A DNA stretch of 64,000 bases from NCBI GenBank assembly GCA_963921425.1, contig OY992832.1, positions 22,790,835-22,854,834 of the forward strand, in the 5' to 3' direction. The first letter of the stretch is position 1. Each line of letters opens with the position of its first letter. The stretch comes from Dryas octopetala. Lineage: Eukaryota > Streptophyta > Magnoliopsida > Rosales > Rosaceae. The notes beneath the pieces were generated by a model. That model searched no databases. It saw only the letters and a list, made by a program, of their open reading frames with translations, and was not told where the DNA came from. The translations under genes and the position numbers were made by a program. Shown here piece after piece: positions 36,019 to 47,161 of the stretch.

Positions 36019-39000
36019 ATGGGCAGGAGAGAGAAGCAAAAGGCCAAGCTTGATTGGGACGAAGCAAGCGAAGAAGAACGAGAATTAGCCAATACAAAGC
36101 CTTCGCAATATGTGGTCGAACTGGGCAGTAGCGACGACGACGATGAGGCCAACGAAGATCTCAGCCTCAAGATCGTCGAGAAGGCTTTGTTGATGCGTGC
36201 GGCGAAGTTGGCCCCAGAAAACGATGTCGTTGCAGGCGAGTCAGGCGGTTTGATTGAACTCCTTTCGTCTTCTTCACAGGAAGCTGAAGTTGCGGCTGCG
36301 GATTTGGAGACTAAGAAGGTAATTAGGAAGGATAGGAAGAAGAAGATTAAGAAGATGAAGATTGGAGACCAAGCTGTGAGTGATTTTCGTCTTCTCCTAT
36401 GTTTGTTTCTATGGAAAATTAGTTGACGAAATTATGGAACTTTTCTCATTGGTGTAAGCTTTATTTAATTTTACTATGATAAAAGTTTACTGTAAATTTA
36501 GTTTAATGTGGTTACACAAATATAAATAGTCATGTTCTTAAGTTTGTATTTAAAAAAATGGAATTTAATTGGAAAATTGACTTTAATAATATCAAATTGT
36601 AATTTATATCCCCCTCTTCGTTTTATTGACTGTTTTTGTAGATGTGTGTAGCAAGAAAATGTCCCAGTTTTTGGCCTAAAAGTTATGAATTTTCTTTCTT
36701 TGGTGAAGGAGCTATTAAGTCGGTGCCTTATGTATGGCTTTTTTTGTATCGCATTGTTGGTTTAGGTTGTTGCAAAAGAAATAGAGAAGGTAGAGGCAGG
36801 TAGAGCTGTAGATTTGGCCGAGGCGAAGGAACTAAATAATGATGAGATTAAGGACAATGTTCAAATTACCGACAACGTTGTGCTGCGGAAACTTCTTGTG
36901 AGTTCAAATATTTGCTTTGAAATGACCTTTTGAAATGCAAATCCATATGAAGGCCTTAGCTTGGTATCTATCTTATTTCTATTCTATCAGCGGGGACCAA
37001 GGTATTTTGATCCTCCAGATAGTAGCTGGGGAACATGCTATAACTGTGGCGAAGAAGGTCATGCAGCAGTGAATTGCACTGTAGCCAGGCGGAAGAAGCC
37101 GTGCTTTGTTTGTGGCAGTTTGGAGCACAATGCCAAGCAATGCAGAAAGGTTAGTTGGAAGAGCACTAAGATTCTAAGCTGGCTATTTTTTTTTTATGAA
37201 TAAATTGTCTATGTAATCTGGAGTGAATTGAACCCTTTTCTCTTTGTTATTAAACTTATATTTAGTGTTTGAGGGTAGTGGGGCTTTAAAACAAAGGTTT
37301 TATGTTGACATGGATAAGTTCAATTGCATTTGTTGATTTACCTTTTTTTTTTTTGTTGAAAAGATTGAGGTTCATACTCAATCATTCTTCCTCTCTTCAT
37401 TTCTGGGAAGAATTAACTAAATGTTTGTTGTCATTGTAGAAGGCAGATCTCTTTCTTTTCTTCGTATATACACAAGCTCTCTTCTGTTTTTTAATTCGTA
37501 TTGGATAAGAAAGATCCGAAAACAAAACCAAGGCTCAAAAAGATTGAAAACAAAACCAAGGCCCTTTTTTTCGTGTTTTCTGTATGCTATATAATCTTAT
37601 ATTAGCGCCACTTTCCGAATATAATGAATTCTTCACCAGTTTCATTATGATACCGTGCTTTTATGGCATTATACAAAGATAGGTTTCTCTATTTCTTTTT
37701 CCCTCCTTTTTCTCTTTAGTTTGTGATGTTCCCATTGGACGCTCTATAAGATGGTTTTTAGGCATTAACCATCATTCATCTGGGTTCTTATGGTACCTGC
37801 TTTAAATTTTTATAGGGACAAGATTGCTTTATCTGCAAAAAAGGTGGACATCATGCTAAAGAATGTCCTGAAAAGCAGAAGGGCGGCTCATTGAATTCCA
37901 AAATATGTTTAAAATGTGGAGATACTGGGCATGATATGCATTCATGCAGGAATGATTATCCAACTGATGATCTCAAGGTATTGTTGATTTTTAATTCTAT
38001 CTTTCATATGATTTTCTATATGATATAAAACTATTTAATGTTTTGTTGGCAATTTGTTTAAGAACTGTGTTTTATTACTTTTTTTTTTCTTTTTCCTTAA
38101 TCAGGAAATCCAATGTTATGTCTGCAAGAGACTTGGTCATTTATGTTGTGTCAAGTTTGTTGATTCTGGTACGAGGGAAGTTTCTTGTTACAAATGTGGT
38201 CATTTGGGGCATACTGGTATGGTAAGTCTTATTGTCTGTTTTCAATGTTTTTAACTGTTTTTGGTGTTTTATTTTGGGGGTGGGGTGGGGTGGGGTTGTG
38301 CATTAGAGACTGCACATTGCACGCTTCCATGCCTTTTGTTATGAATGTGGCTGAAGATGGATTGTCCAGTTAATAAATATAGTACTAAAAACTGACAGAA
38401 AAAAAAAGGATATAGTGCTGAAATGTTCATCGACTTATTGGGATTTTCTTTGATATGTTGAAATTGTCTATATTGTTGACAAAATATATTGCACAAGTTT
38501 CCTTTAATATATCTCTGTGTGTGTGTGCGCATGTATATATGTTTATAAAGATTATTCTCCTAGCAGGTCCTTAATTAAGGACCTATTTCTATGGCATTCG
38601 ATTAGATATGGACGAGGTGAGATGCATTGATATTGAGATGCATCTCATCCACCCTACATTGCAATCATCCCAATATTATCTAAACGATAGGGAGATGTGT
38701 CCTCATTTAACTAACTTATTAGAGAAAAGTTATAAACACATATGTGCTGTGAGTTCATTGGCAATGTTTTGGTTCAATATGCAACCAATTATATGTCATA
38801 ATTTTTATTTATCTTTGGAGTAGGGTGATTTCAACAGTAAGCTTTAATATTAGATGCTTGATATTTTAAATTGTTTGTCGATAAATGTGAGAGCGGAAAC
38901 TAAATTTTTGCTTCCCGTCTTTAAGAAGTCTAGATTTCCCTCGTTAAACTGGATATGTGAGGCCTATATATCAAAAACAATCTTATACATTTTTCTGGTG

Positions 39001-40117
39001 CTCTTTATTTTCACACATCCAATTTGGTGATTAATTCTTTTTGTAGTCTTGTTAGAAATTTAGTGAATTCAAAATGGTACACATTTTGAGGTTTGTTTTT
39101 TTAATTTATTAATAATGACTTAAAATTATTTTTTCATGTTTAATAGGTTGCAATTTTGCCTTTAGTTTTCTTGTCAAACATATCTATCAATTATATCTTG
39201 TGATTACTTGGGAGTTTTGATACTACCTGTTCATATTTTCTATTTCTCAACATCTTTTGACCATCTAAATATCTTTTCCTGGAATAAAATGCGTTAATTT
39301 TCTTGGCCTGTGTGTTAAAAAAGATTTAGCATTCTATTTTTTTTTTTTTCATTTTGCCAAAGTATTCAACCATTTTTTCCTCCTTTTAAGAAATGGGAAT
39401 CCGTACATGCAGGCATGCTTTAGCTTACATGGAGGGGAAACCAGTGGTTTCGGATCACCTCGTTTATGCTACAAGTGTGGTGAAGAAGGTCATATTGCTC
39501 GTGAATGCACAAGTGCTTCTAATGTAAGTTTCAGTTGTACAGCTCCCAGAATTATTTAATAGCGTGCAATCTTCTTCTCTGTCTTTAGATTATTTTCTTC
39601 TGTGGTAGTGTTAGTATTACGCATGGAAATATCAACTGGATTGCTTTATGTAAACTTGCAGGCTCGCAAGAGATATGGGGAAGTGTTTAAATTATCTACT
39701 CCAACTTTGAGACCTCATAAGGAAAAGAAAGACTACATGGGATTCAATTCTGCTCCTCATGATCTGAATAAGGCTCATAAAAGGAAACATATGCAATATG
39801 AAGAAAGAGGCATTACAACACCACAAAAAGCAAAACATAGAGGTGGCTGGGTAATGGATGATCCAGGGGACTTCTCCCCTAGAAAAGGTAAAAAGAACAG
39901 TTGGAAGTCTCCTGCATCACCATCCAGTAGGGGTCATAGGATTTCAAGTTTGACTGCAGGCGGTCATGCTTCAAGTTCTAGATCATCTAAAAAACTGTGG
40001 AAGGGTTCTGGAACTCCAATCTCACAAGGGTCATCTAAATCTCAGCACAGATATTCTGCATCGAGGTTTTACAACTCTAGCGCAGATGGAAATAGAAGAA
40101 ATTATGATTGGTGGTAG
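36019..40117 (+). CDS. CCHC zinc-knuckle protein, AIR1/ZCCHC7-like (7 exons, 497 aa)
   Basis: This is likely a nuclear RNA-binding protein. Its multi-knuckle layout resembles the Air1/Air2/ZCCHC7 subunit of TRAMP, which feeds RNAs to the exosome; Arabidopsis has similar CCHC proteins (for example At3g43590, from memory). Coding exons are 36019-36375, 36766-36897, 36991-37149, 37816-37977, 38105-38221, 39413-39523 and 39662-40117, 1494 nt in frame. The start chosen is MGRREKQKAKLDWDEAS; an upstream in-frame ATG at 35857 is possible. An acidic Asp/Glu stretch (GSSDDDDEANED) and a Lys-rich patch (RKDRKKKIKKMK) precede seven knuckles: CYNCGEEGHAAVNC, CFVCGSLEHNAKQC, CFICKKGGHHAKEC, CLKCGDTGHDMHSC, degenerate CYVCKRLGHLCC, CYKCGHLGHTGMAC (split by an intron) and CYKCGEEGHIAREC. 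The tail is Ser/Lys/Gly-rich and basic, ending NRRNYDWW. The AIR1 role is inference. Confidence 0.9.
37518..37562. repeat. Micro-insertion between 17-bp direct repeats
   Basis: GAAAACAAAACCAAGGC occurs at 37518-37534 and 37546-37562, separated by TCAAAAAGATT. It lies in intron 3 of the CCHC gene. It could also be a simple replication slip of a 28-bp unit. Confidence 0.55.
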
Positions 40118-42500
40118 GCAAAAGGCATAATATGTTTAACTGAAGCCATTGGAAGGAAGCTACTGTAAAAGTTTCTTCATAGGCATGTTTACTTGTGGGT
40201 TCATAAGCGTTCTTTTGATGTTGTAAGTATCCGTTTTCCCCTCTTAAGTGATATAATGATTATTGTTGTTCCCCCTTTTCTTGGATGCTCTTGATATGAT
40301 TCATGTGTCAAGTTCTCCAAGTTATGTATACACATGTGTGCCTCCCCTTGCACATATTTACTGGCGAACAGTTTTCGTTTCCTACATGTTGAGAAAAATA
40401 TTATGGTCTGGAAAAAAGTTCAAAATTTTTTAATCGTCTTTTCTTTTTCGTATCTTAAAATGTACTTGCACTTGTTTCTTTATACACATTTGTGTATGTG
40501 TTTCTTTTTTTCATACTTTATTTTATAAGGTAACTTATTATATATTCTCTTATTGCTTGGCTTTATTTTGCCCTGATCTGTTAATTATGCCACCTCTTTA
40601 TCAATTTTGTATTGAAAATTTTCACCCCCAGGTTTAGGGTTAGGGAGAGTGAGAGTGTATGCAAGGATGTGAGAGGGTCATGTATCAACATGGATATAGC
40701 CTGTCAGAGACAGAAAATCCCAAAACCTGGACAGAATGACATGCTATGTCAATCTACCATGTGATGTTTAATATGGCATATTAAACATATGAATTTATTT
40801 ATGTCTATACTGGTTGCTTGCATAGAATCACAGATGGTAAAATGAAAGTAAAACAGAATGATTGTATAACACATTTTATTTGACAAAATGCTTAACACCC
40901 TTGTGATAGGAAAAAAAAAATGCTAAATTTTTTTTGTCCAAAATAAGTCTGATTGGTCTTGAATGATATGCGGGAAAGGAGTGGACAATACTGTCTCTGT
41001 TCTTTGCATATGGACCAAATTTTCATGAATGAAGTAACCCAAAAAGTGTAGCTGTTTTACCAAAAAATCTAGAACTGTAGCTTTATGTGTGACAGAATAT
41101 TTTGTGCATATGGAGATGGGTTCATGCAAGGATTAAATCAATTTTTATTTTATTTTGTTCTTTGTGGATTGTGTATTATGTGGTAACATGAGTGAAGTGA
41201 ATCATTAAATCAAAGAATGTTATATGCATGTTTAGTAGGTAAACTGAATAAAATTCTCTCACTTTGTTTTGGTTTTATGTTCTCATACACAGATTTGAAA
41301 CTGATCTGAAATAACTGGTTTGGACTAGGGCGGTGCTCGGTTTTCACTTGTGTTCTTGTTGCTGTACATTATTGATGAAGAAACCCTTAATTTTGGGATG
41401 TCCTCATCCTTCCATTGCTGAGCTTAGTTATTTCTGACAGAAATCTATACCTTTAGTTTCTTTGAAATCCATTGTCTGGAGATTTAGTTGCAATGTTTTG
41501 ATTCCATCCTTTTTCTCTTTCAACTGTTGTCTGTATCATGTTTATGAGCTTAGAGGATCTTCCAAAACAAAGTTCCAATGCCTACTAAAAGTTTCTCGAT
41601 TTTTGCTGACAATGTACAAAACCAATGACATACTCCTTTTCAGTCTTATGAAATTTTATTTATTTGCGTTGCGCATCTGCTTCTGTTGGATAAGATGAAG
41701 CCATTTCTGGTCTTTATACATAAGCCATCAGGGGAGAAAGGAAAAGGCAGCGGTTGATTTTTAACTGGTGGTTATCAATTTTCTTTATGTTATTTCTTGA
41801 TTATTATTGTTTATTTATATTTTCCTTTTCGTTTGCCATTTAACAAGTGAGTTTAACTGAATCAATTCAAGTTCAGGAGAAGACATTTGAGTCCAGCACT
41901 CGAGGTTAATTTGTTGCTTGCTTAACCAACTTGTTTTTTTTTTAATCAAAGCTTAACCAACTTGTTAAGGTCCAAAATTTGTGAAAAAATTGGGTTAGGC
42001 CTAGCGATCCAAGCTCTTGCAAAATTTAACCAAATCAGTCTACTTCAGGATAACATCTATCCTCATTCCTACCAATTTGGAAGTCAATATCAAGAGATGG
42101 AGAGTTCTCTTTTCTTGAGAAAAAATGAAAGAGATTACTTTATTATTATCAGACAGAATAGCATTGCATTAAAATTGTAGTAAATTATTAAAAAGTCCAT
42201 TTTAGAGCCTTTTATACCAAAAAAAAAAAAAAACTCACTTAAATAGTTGCAATGATAAATAGATTCACTTTGTACAAATAAGTTTACGTTATTTTGTTTT
42301 CCATAAATTTTCAGTATAAATGATTGTTATTGTTAAACAGTGATAATTAATAAAGTATTTTTACAATTTAAATAGTTATTATTCCATAATAACAATGATT
42401 GTCACTATTAAACAATATCAATTAATAATTAATTGTCACTACGAATCAACTTCTTCTTCTTCCAATATAATATAAAAAGCAAAAAGAAACCTTTTCTGTT
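40118..42500. other. Intergenic DNA downstream of the CCHC gene
   Basis: The first few hundred bases should be the CCHC 3' UTR. The rest is AT-rich with scattered short frames of no recognisable content. A micro-insertion lies at 41920-41966. No gene is seen. Confidence 0.4.
41920..41966. repeat. Micro-insertion: T-tract between 16-bp direct repeats
   Basis: GCTTAACCAACTTGTT occurs at 41920-41935 and 41951-41966. The insert is a T-tract plus AATCAAA. Confidence 0.65.
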
Positions 42501-42509
42501 TTTTTTTTT

Positions 42510-43520
42510 AGTAAATTATCCGTAAGTACCTCAATTATACACTGATTTTCAATTTAGTACCCCAATTTTAAAAATTTGACAAAAAGTACCTTAACTTTCA
42601 TTTTGTGTTAAAATAGTACTTCCGTTAGTTTTTCTGTCAAATAAACCGTTATTTGCTGACGTGGTAGGGGTATTTTTGTCTTTTTTCCCACATTTAAAAG
42701 ATAATAATATTTTTTAAAATTTTTGAATAAACAAAAAATTTCTTAAAAAAGTTAAAACTTTTCAAAATTTTAAAAAATTTTGGGGGGGCAGGGAGGGTGA
42801 GGGGACTGGGTTGGGGTTGGGGTGTGTCGGGGATGGGCTGTATAAGGGGTGTTGGGGAGGGGCTGGGTTGGGGGGAGAGAGGCAGCGGGTGGTTGTGGGT
42901 GAGGAAGAAGAAAGAGGGTGGGGGGCTGGTGCTGGGTGTGGGGTGTGACGGGGCTGGGGCTGGGGTTGGGGGGGAGAGGTGCGACGGGACTAGGGTGGGG
43001 GCTGGGTGGTGGCGGGAAGGGGAGGGGATGGTTGAGTGGGGGCGAGAAAGGGGAGGGGATGAGTGGGGGCTGGGTGGTGGCAGGAAGGGGAGGGGATGGC
43101 TGGGGGCGGGAAAGGGAGGGGAGGGGTGGTGGGGAGAGGAGGGGATGGCTGGGGCTGGGGCTGGGGCTGAGGGAGGGGGAGGAGGAGGGGAGAGGAGGGG
43201 CTGGGTGGGGGCGGGGAGAGGAGGGGACAATGGCTGGTCGGGGAGGGGATAGTGGGGGGGGAGGGCTTAAAAATTAAAATTTTTTAATGTTTATTTTAAA
43301 AGTTTTAATTTTTTAAAGAATTTTTTTTTATTCAAAAGTTTTAAAAAAATATTATTATCTTTTCAATGTGAGGAAAAAGACGAAAATATCTCTGCCACGT
43401 CAGCATATAATGGTTTATTTGACCTAAAAACTAACAGATATATTATTTTGTTAAATTTTTAAAATTTAAGGACTAAATTAAAAATCAGTGTATAATTGAG
43501 ATACTTATATATAATTTACT
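42510..43520. mobile_element. Mutator-type element with long TIRs and a G-rich core
   Basis: The 1011-bp element begins AGTAAATTAT and ends ATAATTTACT. The arms (about 42510-42785 and 43265-43520) are inverted repeats containing TTAGTAC, CTGACGTGG and AAAGATAATAATATTT and their complements. The flanks are T-rich (nine T on the left, CTTTTTTTG on the right), so a 9-bp duplication is plausible but cannot be proved in a homopolymer. The core (42781-43265) is strikingly G-rich on the plus strand. There is no transposase. It may be a Mutator-like element that filled its core with low-complexity or captured DNA. Confidence 0.7.
42781..43265 (+). repeat. G-rich low-complexity core (GGGGAGGGGA/GGGGCTGGG words)
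   Basis: This is nearly 500 bp dominated by runs of three or more G separated by short spacers. Words such as GGGGAGGGGATGG and GGGGCTGGG recur. Several stretches satisfy the G3N1-7 four-run rule for G-quadruplexes. The minus strand reads as a Pro/Ser-rich frame of about 178 aa and the plus strand as Gly/Arg/Trp-rich frames; these are composition effects. Confidence 0.8.
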
Positions 43521-45740
43521 CTTTTTTTGTTTTCTTTTGCGCAGGGGGCAAGGAGAATCTCTCCTTTTGCTATCTTTTTTTTTTTTTTTTTTTTCTTTTC
43601 ATTTCTTTATTCTTCCTCTTCCTTTTCTTTTCTTTCTTTTGTCTCTCACCTGGTTCTCAAAATCAGAAAACCCAAACAGGACGTGGCACGACGGAGGTCC
43701 AGCTTGGTACCAGTTTTGTGCAACCGGGCCAGGTTGTAAATGCTATGCCCAAAGTTGGGATCCACAACCATACCTTGCAAATGGTCCTACAAAATTGCAC
43801 AAGGAACCACACGACATCAAAAAACTACACACAGAAAAATGACACTGCAAACAAGAAGCAAACAACAAAAAACGACAACAAAATTTTCAAACTTTCTCCA
43901 CTAAAGCAAAACCTTAACAGATGCCCCAAATCCTATCTCCAATTTGTATGATTGGGTTTGTAACTCAGTTATATTATAGGATAGTCCATCTACAAAAATA
44001 TTAAATTAAAAAATGTTTTAAGTATAATTTGTAGGATACCGATAAGGGCTTAGCAATGTTTGGCTTTTTTTTTTTTTTTTCTCTAAAGGGAAACTGTGAA
44101 CTTTATTTAAATAGAGTCCAAAATACTACTTTTAATATGTTTACACCATATTGAACCCTAAATTGTTCGATTGGATTTTACAAATTTAAAAACTTGGACC
44201 TCTAGTCTTAGAATGAGGGGTTAAATGATTAACCTTGAGTTTCAATCTCCTAAACTACAGTGGGAATAGAGTGAGCAGTTAGCTCTTCAGATTGCGATCT
44301 GTGGTATTGATTAGTATGACCGTGAGGAATTCAATTTTTTAGTATACTAGGTACGACAATGAGGAATTCACTAGCGTTGCCATGAACGTTCTTATCACTA
44401 GAGATTGATTGTAGGCCGAATAGTGATGGTACTACGATACAGGCTAGGGTGGTGCACTATTATTTTTACAGGTTTTAATATCTACTTTTACAGGTTTTAG
44501 TATCTACTTTTACAGAGTGTTTGACGACAAGATCTTGCCGACCTCGACGACTATTGGATTTTCAAGCTCCAGCAGTACCCTGATGAGCGAGTGAGTGCAG
44601 AGTTAACTAGTTTTGTCACCTTTGTTAGATAGTTAGAATTTGCTTGTTGGCTCATTAAATTTCTAGTTATTTTGTCACACATGAGACTTTATAGTTGCAA
44701 GACTAATTTGGGGGGTGTGTTGGGTCAACCTCGGTTGGTTTTGATTAATAAATTGACCAGTTTTGACCTTGGTTGATCGACCTACTTTGATCCTGTAATC
44801 TTGATAATCTGATTTATAAAAATCATCTTGGGCCAAAATTTAATAAAATGAATTAGAAACACATTTTCTGATTGGCTCACCTGTTTAGTAAACGTTTTGC
44901 TAGACGACTCTGCCTACCCATTGCGTTCAAGAGTAGAATAGTCAACTTATGGTTTGTGCTTTTCAGTTGATGTGAGATTGAGGTATAAGAGGTAATGATG
45001 AAGCCCATGTCAATGGGAAATACGCCAGTTGCCACAACCTCAATTCTCCTAGGCCTGGAATTGTAGTGGCCACTAGGTCATTAATTTCTAGATTGGTGCA
45101 AGGTCATTAATTTCTAAATTTTAAGTTAAAATATATATTTTTTTAAGTACAAAATAAAATAACGAAAAGAAGTGTAGCCCAATGGATAGTGGATATATAC
45201 TACATAGTGTTTCTTTGTTCACTTCAGTCAGTGATTTGTATCCCCTTTGTTGCATTTTGCTTTATTATTACAAAGATTATGGGTCCATCAATTTCTGTGG
45301 AGATTGCGCTCAACTAACAAAACAGAAAAAGCACAACCATACCATCAATTAATTAATTCATGGTAATTTTTAAGTATTCCGTAAGATCGACCATTGTAAT
45401 TTTTAAGTATTTTGTAAAATCGACCATAGTAATTAGAATCGATTTAATTTAACTAAGTAAATTAAAGAAAAAAAAAAGTTATAGAACCCAACGACGTGAA
45501 AAAGAACCCAGAAACCAAATCCCCTTATCCCCAAATTTCTAAAACAAAACCTACACCAAACCCTTTTATCTCACACTCAAGAAATTTTGGTCATGGATCA
45601 ATTTACACCCAACATGAGATAAATTGTGTTGTTGTTGTCTTGGATCAATTTAAACAAGGTATGTTTTTTTATTCCTTGAGAAAAATTGAAAACTAGGGTT
45701 AAATTAGTTGAAAACTTTTGCTTGAAATATATGTAGTTTG
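43521..45740. other. Intergenic DNA
   Basis: A pyrimidine-rich stretch (43560-43640) is followed by a frame of about 150 aa (43496-43951) with no recognisable domain and heavy Phe or Lys/Asn/Thr bias. The rest is AT-rich. No gene is supported. Confidence 0.35.
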
Positions 45741-45922
45741 GAGAGATTTTTTGGTGTAACCCATACACCGCCACGTGGTGTAACAAATATATATGTTATA
45801 ATATGGGTGAATGTTATTAATATAATACTCTAGAAGAGATAAACATACCGTCTAATAATACCTTTACACGTTGGATTGGTTACACTACGTGACAGTGTAT
45901 CGGTTACAACAAAAAAATTCTC
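45741..45922. mobile_element. 182-bp Mutator-type MITE with a near-perfect 9-bp TSD
   Basis: It begins GAGAGATTTTTTGGTGTAAC and ends GTTACAACAAAAAAATTCTC, so nearly the whole left arm pairs with the right. CCACGTGG and CTACGTGAC occur near each end. The flanks are TGTAGTTTG (45732-45740) and TATAGTTTG (45923-45931), eight of nine identical. Related arms appear at 26389-26448 and, less closely, at 17192-17407. Confidence 0.75.
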
Positions 45923-46019
45923 TATAGTTTGCTATATGTTTTGTTATGTTATAATTTTTATTTTGAATTATTATAATGAATTTTTTGTGCTCTTAAGAAA
46001 AAAACAATACATGAGTGTG

Positions 46020-46130
46020 TGTGTATGAAGGTCGAGACGACGAGAGCCTCATTTATATTGTTCGCCTCGGACCCCCGAAATCTCAGGGCCGACCCTATCG
46101 GCCTATATTGGCTTCGCTCCTGCTTTTGTG
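46020..46130. mobile_element. Possible hAT-type terminal fragment
   Basis: The phrase CGCCTCGGACCCCCGAAATC followed by TCAGGGCCGACCCT resembles a GC-rich terminal sequence that recurs in plant genomes at ends of hAT-like elements. A partner end and target duplication were not found, so this is tentative. Confidence 0.3.
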
Positions 46131-46131
46131 T

Positions 46132-46889
46132 TTATGTTGATCTATTCATTTTTCACATGTATATATGACAAGAATACAAAATAACAAATGAGTCGATTTA
46201 TCTCTCACATTTTCGCATGTGAGAGACTATTTATGCTTTTGGATTATTTTTTATTTTTTCGAGAATGATAAAAACACGCATAGTATCTACTATAAATTTT
46301 GAATTACTTTCTTTTGGTTAGGAAATTTTTTAGATTACTTTAATATGTTTTCTCTCTAACCCTTGAGGAATGTGTGCTCTCTCTTAGAATTAATTAGTCA
46401 AAGTTTAAAACATTGGATCCCAAATGCCTTGAATAGACATTTAAAATCACAAAAAATGTAACCCAAAAAGAAGAAAATATATATATATCACTAAGGTTTG
46501 AACTTAGAACCAATAGCAATTAGATTAAGGGCACACCAATTTCACATCTCCCACCCCAACTCCCATGTGAGTATGTGACTCACACACTTCCCACTCCGAT
46601 TCCCATGAGCTCATAACCTCACCACTTGCTTGTTTTTATAGCTTCTTCTACAATAGAGGGAGAGAGTCCTATGTTTTCACAACCACATAAACACTCCTTT
46701 CCTTTACGGCTTTACCCAAAAGACACCCCTAGTTTCATGTTTGAACATAAAAGTAGATTGGCAAAATTGAAAAAAGAAGAAACACTCTCATTTCCTCCTC
46801 TCTCTCATTCTATTCCTTCCCTCCCTCCCTCTCCAATACCCCTTCCCTCCTTTTTCTTCTACTTCCCCCCTCCCCTTTACCAAAATTCA
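46132..46889. other. Intergenic DNA and distal promoter of TSL
   Basis: The first half is AT-rich and becomes pyrimidine-rich (CTCCC, TTCCC) from about 46780. No gene is seen. Confidence 0.35.
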
Positions 46890-46896
46890 AAACCCT

Positions 46897-46939
<43 letters not shown>
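46890..46939 (+). promoter_or_regulatory. Telo-box followed by (CT)n tract upstream of TSL
   Basis: AAACCCTAA (46890-46898) is a telo-box. It is followed at once by about 20 CT units (46900-46939), roughly 220 bp upstream of the TSL start codon. Telo-boxes next to pyrimidine tracts are common in promoters and leaders of cell-cycle and translation genes in plants, which suits a kinase needed in dividing cells. The function is inferred. Confidence 0.5.
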
Positions 46940-46942
<3 letters not shown>

Positions 46943-47161
46943 TTTCAACCACAGGGTGTATTGAGATTGAGAGTTACTTTTGCTCCACCAAACAAAAAAA
47001 AAAAACCCAACATTGAACAATCTTCTCTTCTAGGGCATATTCATTCAGAAGTAAAAACCCCTTTTGCCCAATTCTGTACCAAACCCTATGGATCCAACAA
47101 TCACAGTTTTGCCCTAAAACTGTTGACTCTCTGCTGCATTGGTGTCTATATAAACACTACA

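Noticed and set aside
42694-43277. Proline-rich minus-strand frame (178 codons) and Gly-rich plus-strand frames
   Set aside because: G-rich low-complexity core of a transposon; stops are rare simply because of composition.
43496-43951. 151-codon open frame
   Set aside because: It starts in the TIR end of a transposon, is Phe-rich then Asn/Lys/Thr-rich, and shows no splice structure or recognisable domain.
45172-45230. tRNA-like phrase GTAGCCCAATGGATAG
   Set aside because: It has a weak A-box look only; no B box or cloverleaf could be drawn.
47145-47160. CTATATAAAC as the TSL TATA box
   Set aside because: It lies only about 10 bp before the start codon, too close to be the promoter of this transcript unless the leader is almost absent.
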